From positions 1 through 12,073 of the forward strand of contig JAJYVM010000074.1 of NCBI GenBank assembly GCA_021792015.1: a DNA stretch of 12,073 nucleotides, in the 5' to 3' direction. Under the pieces are notes generated by a model, which was not told the DNA's origin, searched no databases, and saw only the letters and a list, made by a program, of their open reading frames with translations. Below are positions 1 through 4,447 of this stretch, in pieces; position 1 is the first letter of the stretch, and every line of letters starts with the position of its first letter. The position numbers were made by a program, and so were the translations under genes. Source of the DNA: Bacillota bacterium (GTDB taxonomy: Bacteria; Bacillota; Sulfobacillia; RBS10-35; JAJYVM01).

Positions 1-1
1 C

Positions 2-457
2 CCCATGGCGGGCGCCCCGGACGGCCAGGCGCGCGAGGAACCCCTGCCGCTCCCCGATGGCCGCGAGATCGCCGTCACGGCGGTGTCCATGGGCAACCCG
101 CACGCCGTGGTGTTTCTGGGCCGGCCGCCGGTCGACGCCGACGTGCTGGGCGACGGGCCCCTGCTGGAGCGCCACCCCGCCTTCCCACGCCGCGCCAACG
201 TCGAGTTCATCCAGGTCCTCGGGCCGAACGAGCTGCGCATGCGCGTGTGGGAGCGGGGCAGCGGCGAGACGCTGGCCTGCGGGACGGGCGCCTGCGCCTC
301 GCTGGTGGCGGCGTCCCTGACCGGCCGCACGGGCCGCGCGGCCACGGTGCACCTGCTGGGCGGCGACCTGGAGATCGAGTGGTCGGAGGCCGACGGGCAC
401 GTGTACCTGAGCGGGCCGACGGTGGAAGTGTTCCGCGGCAGCTACGACCCGCGCTGA
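2..457 (+). CDS. dapF: Diaminopimelate epimerase, C-terminal part (5' truncated by window)
   Basis: This cytoplasmic enzyme interconverts LL- and meso-2,6-diaminopimelate, the last step before meso-DAP enters peptidoglycan or is decarboxylated to lysine. The frame is open to the left edge, so the start lies outside and 151 residues are visible. The ATG at base 5 is internal. Family motifs seen are MGNPHAVVF near residues 30-38, a region reading RRANVEFIQV, and the C-terminal catalytic block ERGSGETLACGTGACAS, whose cysteine is the second of the two catalytic thiols. The first thiol, in the N-terminal half, is not in the window. The extent fits the C-terminal half of a protein of about 270-280 aa. 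dapL follows 93 nt after the stop, so the two were probably once or still are one transcription unit for DAP synthesis. Identity is secure. Confidence 0.95.
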   Translation, partial: PMAGAPDGQAREEPLPLPDGREIAVTAVSMGNPHAVVFLGRPPVDADVLGDGPLLERHPAFPRRANVEFIQVLGPNELRMRVWERGSGETLACGTGACASLVAASLTGRTGRAATVHLLGGDLEIEWSEADGHVYLSGPTVEVFRGSYDPR

Positions 458-480
458 CGGCCCGAAGCGCGGGTGTTGTG
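448..480 (+). terminator. Hairpin across the dapF stop codon, possible weak terminator
   Basis: CCCGCGCT (448-455) is perfectly complementary to AGCGCGGG (466-473), with a 10-nt loop holding most of the dapF stop codon. The stem is followed by TGTTGTG, which is only a weak U-tract. The downstream arm (CGCGG, 468-472) could instead pair with CCGCG (481-485) at the base of the next hairpin, so the two structures could compete. Termination is inferred from the structure only. Confidence 0.35.
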
Positions 481-503
481 CCGCGACGCGCATGCGTCGC
501 GGC
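476..503 (+). repeat. TTGTG-led stem-loop, possible solitary REP-like unit
   Basis: A perfect 10-bp stem (480-489 with 494-503) closes a GCAT tetraloop in the dapF-dapL gap. The sequence just before it reads TTGTGCCG. The two inverted stem-loops at 8483-8596 are preceded by TTGTGACG, so this may be a single diverged copy of the same family. It could equally be an unrelated intergenic hairpin, or an attenuator-like structure ahead of dapL. Confidence 0.4.
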
Positions 504-550
504 CGCGAAGGATTCCGAAGCCGGAACCCCGTGAGGAGTGGCGTAACCCC

Positions 551-1714
551 GTGCGCACCGCCCAGCGCCTCAGCCGCATCCCGCCCTACCTGTTCGCCGA
601 GCTCAACCGGCGGCGCGACGAGGCCATCGCCCGCGGCGTCGACGTCATCGACCTCGGCGTCGGCGACCCCGACCGGCCGACGCCCGCGCCGATCGTGGCG
701 CAGTTGGCCGAGGAGGCGAAGGTGGCCGCGCACCACCGCTACCCGGCCTACGAGGGCGGGGCGGAGTTCCGCAAGGCGGCGGCCGCGTACATGCACCGGC
801 GCTTCGGGGTCGCGGTCGATCCGGCGCGCGAGGTGATCGCGCTCATCGGCTCCAAGGAGGGGCTCGCCCACATGGTGTGGGCCCTCTGCGACCCCGGCGA
901 CGTCATGCTCTGCGCCGAGCCGGCCTACCCCGTGCCGCGCATGCACACGCTGCTCTGCGGGGGCGAGCCGGTCACGGTGCCGCTGCTGCCCGAGCGCGGG
1001 TGGCTGCCGGATCTCGACGCGATCCCCGAGGCGGCGGCGCGGCGGGCCAAGGCGCTGTTCCTCAACTACCCGAACAACCCCACGGCGGGGGTGGCCGACC
1101 TCGCCTTCTTCGAGCGGGCGGTGGCCTTCTGCCGGCGCTGGGACATCCTGCTGGTGCACGACGCGGCCTACGCGGAGGTCGGCTTCGACGGCTACCGGGC
1201 GCCCAGCGTGCTGGAGGTGCCGGGCGCGGCGGAGGTGGCCATCGAGTTCCACTCGCTCAGCAAGACGTTCAACATGACGGGCTGGCGCCTGGGCTGGGCG
1301 GCCGGGTCCGCGGAGGCCGTGCGCGCACTGGGCACCATCAAGACGAACACGGACAGCGGGCAGTGGACGGCCATCCAGGCGGCGGGCAGCTTCGCGCTGG
1401 AGAAGCTGGGGCCGGAGAGCATCGCCGAGACCCAGGCCGTGTACAGGCAGCGGCGCGACGTCATGGTGGCGGCGCTGCGGGCGGCGGGCGTCGATGTGGC
1501 GGCGCCGCGGGCCACCTTCTACCTGTGGTGCCCGGTGCCGGCGGGATACGACTCGGCCGGCTTCGCGGCGGAGGTGCTGGGCAAGGCCGGGGTCGTGGTG
1601 GCGCCCGGCACGGGCTACGGTGCATGTGGCGAGGGCTACTTCCGCATCTCGCTGACGGTGCCGGACGAGCGGCTGCGGGAGGCGGCGGGGCGCATCAGCC
1701 GCATGCGGGGGTAG
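551..1714 (+). CDS. dapL: LL-diaminopimelate aminotransferase
   Basis: This PLP-dependent fold-type I aminotransferase converts tetrahydrodipicolinate to LL-DAP in one step, replacing the succinylase or acetylase branch. The GTG at 551 is chosen because the protein then opens with RTAQRLSRIPPYLFAELNRR, the usual DapL beginning, and a GAGGAG lies at 533-538. The 12-nt spacing is a little long. Frame-open sequence further up has no family character. The product is 387 aa, normal for the family. Visible motifs are DLGVGDPDRPTP near the N-terminus, NYPNNPTAG for the substrate/PLP asparagine region, VHDAAYAEVGFDG for the PLP aspartate and tyrosine, the Schiff-base lysine K238 in SLSKTFNMTGWRLGW, and a C-terminal FRISLT carrying the carboxylate-binding arginine. 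Adjacency to dapF, the next enzyme in the route, supports the assignment over a generic aspartate aminotransferase. Confidence 0.93.
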   Translation: MRTAQRLSRIPPYLFAELNRRRDEAIARGVDVIDLGVGDPDRPTPAPIVAQLAEEAKVAAHHRYPAYEGGAEFRKAAAAYMHRRFGVAVDPAREVIALIGSKEGLAHMVWALCDPGDVMLCAEPAYPVPRMHTLLCGGEPVTVPLLPERGWLPDLDAIPEAAARRAKALFLNYPNNPTAGVADLAFFERAVAFCRRWDILLVHDAAYAEVGFDGYRAPSVLEVPGAAEVAIEFHSLSKTFNMTGWRLGWAAGSAEAVRALGTIKTNTDSGQWTAIQAAGSFALEKLGPESIAETQAVYRQRRDVMVAALRAAGVDVAAPRATFYLWCPVPAGYDSAGFAAEVLGKAGVVVAPGTGYGACGEGYFRISLTVPDERLREAAGRISRMRG

Positions 1715-1723
1715 GCGGGGGTG

Positions 1724-1749
1724 GCCGGACGCGCCTCTGCGCGGCCGGC
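1724..1749 (+). terminator. Strong GC hairpin 10 nt after dapL, candidate terminator
   Basis: An 11-bp stem with one A-G mismatch joins 1724-1734 to 1739-1749 around a CTCT loop, starting 9-10 nt after the dapL stop. No U-tract follows, so it would be a U-less terminator or an mRNA 3' stabiliser. Confidence 0.4.
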
Positions 1750-1792
1750 TGGCGCCGCCAGGTGCGGGGCCGTCGTGGACCGGCGGTGGTAT

Positions 1793-1828
1793 GAGCCGGC
1801 GACCGAGCCGGCGGCCGAGCCGGCGACC
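1793..1828 (+). repeat. Three tandem 12-bp repeats upstream of the MNT gene
   Basis: GAGCCGGCGACC, GAGCCGGCGGCC and GAGCCGGCGACC follow one another without gaps. A partial, diverged fourth unit may follow. If translated in the frame of the downstream gene they would read EPAT/EPAA/EPAT. I treat them as non-coding because the better start is downstream. The rest of 1750-1897 shows no convincing promoter. Confidence 0.6.
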
Positions 1829-1897
1829 GAAGCGGTGGTGAGTCGCGGTGGGGGGAGCCGCGGCCGGCGCAGGTGCGCGGCGAGGACGGGGGGAGCC

Positions 1898-2287
1898 ATG
1901 GCGGCGTCGGTGCCGGTGGTGGAGGCGGCCCTGTCGGCGCTGCGCGCGGCCCTCGGGTCGCGGCTGGTCGCCGTCGTGCTGGCCGGCAGCCACGCGGCGG
2001 ACCGGGCGCGCCCCGGCTCGGACGTCAACCTCATCGTCGTGGCGGACGGGCTGCCGCCGCCCGGGCCCGAGCGGCGCGGGATGGCGCGGTCGCTGGGCCG
2101 CGACTTCCTCTGGGCCGGACACGGCCGGCTGACGATGGACCTGCTGGCGCCGGACGAGGTGGGTGCCGCCGAGCCCGGCGACTACCGCGTGCTCGTCGGC
2201 GCCGGCACGGATGCGGTCGCGCGGCTGCTGCCGGAGGGCGAATTCACGGAAGAGGGCGGCCTGTGGACCTCGCGGCTGCCTTCCTGA
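1898..2287 (+). CDS. MNT-type nucleotidyltransferase domain protein
   Basis: This 129-aa protein of the minimal nucleotidyltransferase (MNT) group is the usual partner of a HEPN protein. In characterised MntA-HepT pairs the MNT protein inhibits the HEPN ribonuclease by adding AMP groups. The family signature GS-x10-D-x-D appears here as GSHAADRARPGSDVN: glycine-serine and the first aspartate are present, but the second carboxylate is asparagine. A later TMDLLAP supplies the third acidic position. The ATG at 1898 is preceded by GAGGACGGGGGGAG. The same frame is open up to an ATG at 1721, but those 59 codons are low-complexity, rich in Arg, Gly and Ala, and include the 12-bp repeats, so I exclude them. 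The gene overlaps the HEPN gene by 25 nt, implying coupled translation. Family assignment is good. Whether it is catalytically active is doubtful. Confidence 0.8.
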   Translation: MAASVPVVEAALSALRAALGSRLVAVVLAGSHAADRARPGSDVNLIVVADGLPPPGPERRGMARSLGRDFLWAGHGRLTMDLLAPDEVGAAEPGDYRVLVGAGTDAVARLLPEGEFTEEGGLWTSRLPS

Positions 2288-2688
2288 GGACGGCGGAGGA
2301 CGACCTGCGGGCGGCGCGGGTGTGCCTTGCCGCCCGGAGCGCGCCCGCGGCGGCCTTCTTCGCCCAGCAGGCGGGGGAGAAGGCGGCCAAGGGCTGGCTC
2401 TTGGCCCACGGCTACCGCGCCGGGCGCACGCACTACACCACGCCGATGCTCGTCCGGGCGCTGGCGCTGGAGGGCGGGGGCTCGACGGCGGCGCTGCGCG
2501 ACGCGGTGAACGCGCTACACGACCTGGAGGAGTATGCGGCCGGGGCCCGGTACCCTAGCCACGGGGCGCGGCCGGGGACCTATGAGCCGCCCGCGGCGCG
2601 CATCGACGCGGCGGAGGCGGCGGCGGCGCTGCGGCAGGCCCGGTTTGTGGTCGACGCCTTCGAGCGCGCGGCCCGGCGGGGAGGCTGA
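2263..2688 (+). CDS. HEPN-domain protein, partner of the MNT gene
   Basis: This 141-aa all-helical protein resembles the HEPN family (PF05168 type). FLRTAEDDLRAARVCLAA (7-24) is the first helix, AAAFFAQQAGEKAAKGWLLA (29-48) is the hallmark second helix, RTHYTTPMLVRAL follows, and EEYAAGARYPSHG is the typical ARYP segment before the last helices. A possible ribonuclease-type R-x4-6-H motif is R79-x6-H86, but it lies before the ARYP site, so its alignment to the catalytic position is uncertain. The GTG start at 2263 has a purine tract GGAAGAGGG six nucleotides upstream and lies inside the MNT gene. ctaG begins 2 nt after the stop. The role could be a toxin-antitoxin half or an RNA/nucleotide-binding adaptor. 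Function is not shown by the sequence. Confidence 0.82.
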   Translation: MDLAAAFLRTAEDDLRAARVCLAARSAPAAAFFAQQAGEKAAKGWLLAHGYRAGRTHYTTPMLVRALALEGGGSTAALRDAVNALHDLEEYAAGARYPSHGARPGTYEPPAARIDAAEAAAALRQARFVVDAFERAARRGG

Positions 2689-2690
2689 GC

Positions 2691-3470
2691 GTGGCGGCGG
2701 AACGGGAGGCGGCTGCGGAGACGACGTCCCTGGGGCGCCGCGGCCGCAGCCTGACGGCGCTGCAGGCGCTTGCGGGCTGGACCGGCGCCGGCCTGGCCGT
2801 CGCCGTGCTCGTGCTGCCCGTGCCCTATTTCAGCGTGCGGCTGGCGGGGGACGCGATGCTGTTCTTCGTCGCCGCGCCCCTGCTGCTGGCCGGCGTGCCG
2901 CCCGCCTGGCTGCGCCGGCCCCTGGCGCGACCCCGCCTCCGGGGCGTCCTGCGCCTGCTGACGCGGCCCATGCCGGCCGTGGCCCTCTTCCACATCCTCT
3001 TTGCCGTGTCGCTGCTGGCGCCGTACCTGGGGACCGAGCACGGAAGCGGGCTGCCGCTGGCCGCCGTGCGCCTCGTGCTCCTGGCGCTCTCGCTGGTGAT
3101 GTGGTGGCCGGTGCTGAGCCCCGCGCGCGCGCTGCCGCGCCTGGGCACGACCATGCAGTTCGTCTACATCTTCGTGAACTGGCTCGCCATCACCGCGGTC
3201 TTCGGCTGGCTGCTCTTCACCCCGTCGGTCGGCGCCGCCTACGGCGCCGGGGGCCTGTTCGGCCTGCGCGCCGCCCAGGACCACGAGCTCGGGGCCTTCG
3301 CCCTGGGCGTGGTTTCCCACGTGGCGTACGCGGTGGTGGGCATCGCCGTCTTCGTGCGCTGGGTGCGGACGGAGGAGCCGCTGTCCTCACCCTGGCATCT
3401 CTACGACCGGGTGCGGCGCGCCGGCTTCGATCCGGACGAGGCCGAGGAGATCACGGGGGTGCGCCGGTGA
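2691..3470 (+). CDS. ctaG: CtaG-like cytochrome c oxidase assembly membrane protein
   Basis: This is a polytopic membrane protein of the caa3_CtaG family, which in Bacillus is needed to build active caa3 oxidase, probably through copper handling. It has 259 aa, with about six hydrophobic segments near 24-44, 49-68, 94-112, 122-140, 154-176 and 198-222. Family landmarks are FFVAAPLLLAGVPPAWLRRP, the LTRPMPAVALFHILF stretch, the strongly conserved MWWPVL (137-142), and AAQDHELGAFALG before the last helix. It is shorter than the roughly 300-aa Bacillus protein, with one rather than two helices before the first landmark. The histidines I associate with the second and fourth helices seem to be missing. 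The GTG start at 2691 has GGGGAGG at 2678-2684. It follows the HEPN gene by 2 nt and overlaps the next gene by 3 nt. Family assignment is good, exact role less so. Confidence 0.82.
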   Translation: MAAEREAAAETTSLGRRGRSLTALQALAGWTGAGLAVAVLVLPVPYFSVRLAGDAMLFFVAAPLLLAGVPPAWLRRPLARPRLRGVLRLLTRPMPAVALFHILFAVSLLAPYLGTEHGSGLPLAAVRLVLLALSLVMWWPVLSPARALPRLGTTMQFVYIFVNWLAITAVFGWLLFTPSVGAAYGAGGLFGLRAAQDHELGAFALGVVSHVAYAVVGIAVFVRWVRTEEPLSSPWHLYDRVRRAGFDPDEAEEITGVRR

Positions 3471-3967
3471 TTGCCTATCTCTTCTGGCACCGGCCCGGCG
3501 CCGGAGTCGACGCGGCCCGCTACGAGGCCCGCCTGGCGGCCTTCCATGCCGCGCTGGCCGTTCCCTCGCGGGCCGAGCGCGTGCGCGGCGCCCCGTGGAT
3601 GGCGGGCGACGGCTACCTCGACTGGTACTTCCTGCCGGATTGGACGGCGCTCGGCGCGCTGAACCGCGCCGCCGTCAGCGGCGCCGCGGAAGGTCCGCAC
3701 GCGGCGGTGGCCGGGTTGGCGGGCTGGGGCGCCGGCGGCGTCGTGGCCCTGCTGGCGGGGGACCGCGCCTTCCAGACGGTGTGGCGCTGGCTCAGCAAGC
3801 CCGACGGCATGACGTACGCGGCGTTCGCAGCGGCGCTGCCGGCCGGCGGCACCCTGTGGCAACGCCAGATGGTGCTGGGGCCGCAGCCGGAGTTCGCGCT
3901 GGCGGGTGACGGTGCCGAGGGCGTGCGCACGCGCCACGAGCTGGTCTGCGGGCAGGCTACGGGCTGA
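3467..3967 (+). CDS. Unrecognised 166-aa protein, possibly two alpha/beta repeats
   Basis: I do not recognise a named family. The frame starts at GTG 3467, which overlaps the ctaG stop as GTGA, with GGGGG at 3455-3459 as ribosome binding site. The first half has a beta-like opening IAYLFWHRPG, a helix ARYEARLAAFHAALA, then GDGYLDWYFLPDWTALGALN, which looks like the strand-helix-strand pattern of small ferredoxin-like (dimeric alpha/beta-barrel) domains. The second half repeats that flavour: TVWRWLSKPDGMTYAAFAAA followed by LWQRQMVLGPQPEFALAG. No signal peptide or membrane segment is evident, so it should be cytoplasmic. Codon usage matches its neighbours and translational coupling to ctaG is likely. 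The duplicated-domain idea is inference from the sequence pattern only. Confidence 0.75.
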   Translation: MIAYLFWHRPGAGVDAARYEARLAAFHAALAVPSRAERVRGAPWMAGDGYLDWYFLPDWTALGALNRAAVSGAAEGPHAAVAGLAGWGAGGVVALLAGDRAFQTVWRWLSKPDGMTYAAFAAALPAGGTLWQRQMVLGPQPEFALAGDGAEGVRTRHELVCGQATG

Positions 3968-3977
3968 GGTGGTGTCG

Positions 3978-4199
3978 ATGGCGCGCCCCCGCCGCGACGG
4001 GCCGACCCCGGCGCAGGTGGAGACCGACCGCGACCTGGCGGCGCAGGAGCCCGGCTGGAGCGACTTCATCACGGTTGAGACGCAGCGGCGCGAGCTGTTC
4101 TCCGAGGAGTTCCCCGCGGGCCCGTACGGCGCACCGCGGCCGGAGCGAGACGGCACGGAGCACCGCGCGGGACAGCGGCGACAACCCCGCAAACGGTAG
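3978..4199 (+). CDS. Small 73-aa hydrophilic protein of unknown function
   Basis: The ATG at 3978 has an excellent ribosome binding site, GAGGTGG at 3966-3972 with 5-nt spacing, and lies 10 nt after the previous stop, so it looks like the last gene of the run. The product is highly charged with no membrane segment. A central block, EPGWSDFITVETQRRELFSE then EFPAGPYGAP, looks more constrained than the arginine-rich ends. I have the impression of similar short ETQR...EFP-GPYG proteins in Bacillota but cannot name a family. The C-terminal RQPRKR tail is basic. A terminator-like hairpin follows about 60-100 nt downstream. Confidence 0.65.
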   Translation: MARPRRDGPTPAQVETDRDLAAQEPGWSDFITVETQRRELFSEEFPAGPYGAPRPERDGTEHRAGQRRQPRKR

Positions 4200-4260
4200 C
4201 GATGGCCGGGCCGGCCGCCGGCAGCGGGCGGGGGCCGGCGCAGGCCGATCCTCTGCGTCG

Positions 4261-4304
4261 ATTTCGGCGCCGCGGCGCGGGCCCCTTGCGCCCGCGCCGG
4301 AAAT
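4261..4304 (+). terminator. Symmetrical hairpin between convergent genes, candidate bidirectional terminator
   Basis: A 10-bp perfect stem, CGGCGCGGGC (4273-4282) with GCCCGCGCCG (4290-4299), has a 7-nt loop. It is flanked by ATTTC (4261-4265) and GAAAT (4300-4304), which are complementary to each other, so short A/T tracts sit on both sides. It lies between the plus-strand run ending at 4199 and the minus-strand transglutaminase gene ending at 4448, the right place for a two-way terminator. Confidence 0.45.
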
Positions 4305-4400
4305 GGCATCGGCAGGCCTGCCGCCGTCGCTGGCGCCGGGGGCTGGCCGCCACCCCGGGTCGGGTGCGGGCCGCGATCGCTGGTCGCATGCGGCCTGTCC

Positions 4401-4422
4401 TGGAAAGCCGGCTGCGAGCCGG
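4401..4422 (-). terminator. Rho-independent-like terminator of the moxR/DUF58/transglutaminase operon
   Basis: Read on the minus strand, CCGGCT-CGC-AGCCGG (4422 down to 4408) forms a 6-bp stem with a 3-nt loop and is followed by CTTTCCA. It begins about 25 nt after the transglutaminase stop codon. The stem is short but GC-rich, and the small T-run is on the correct side. The other bases of 4200-4447 hold no gene that I can support. Confidence 0.45.
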
Positions 4423-4447
4423 TCCCAGCGCGGGCCCACGCGACGCG

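Noticed and set aside
458..550. Lysine riboswitch or T-box ahead of dapL
   Set aside because: The spacer is only 93 nt and holds two simple hairpins. It lacks the size and conserved elements of either class.
2641..2660. TTTGTGG in the HEPN gene as another copy of the stem-loop family
   Set aside because: No hairpin follows the motif and it lies within coding sequence.
2534..3466. Upstream extension of the 166-aa protein's frame through ctaG
   Set aside because: Its translation is Arg/Ala-rich noise overlapping ctaG. The protein-like sequence begins exactly at the GTG overlapping the ctaG stop.
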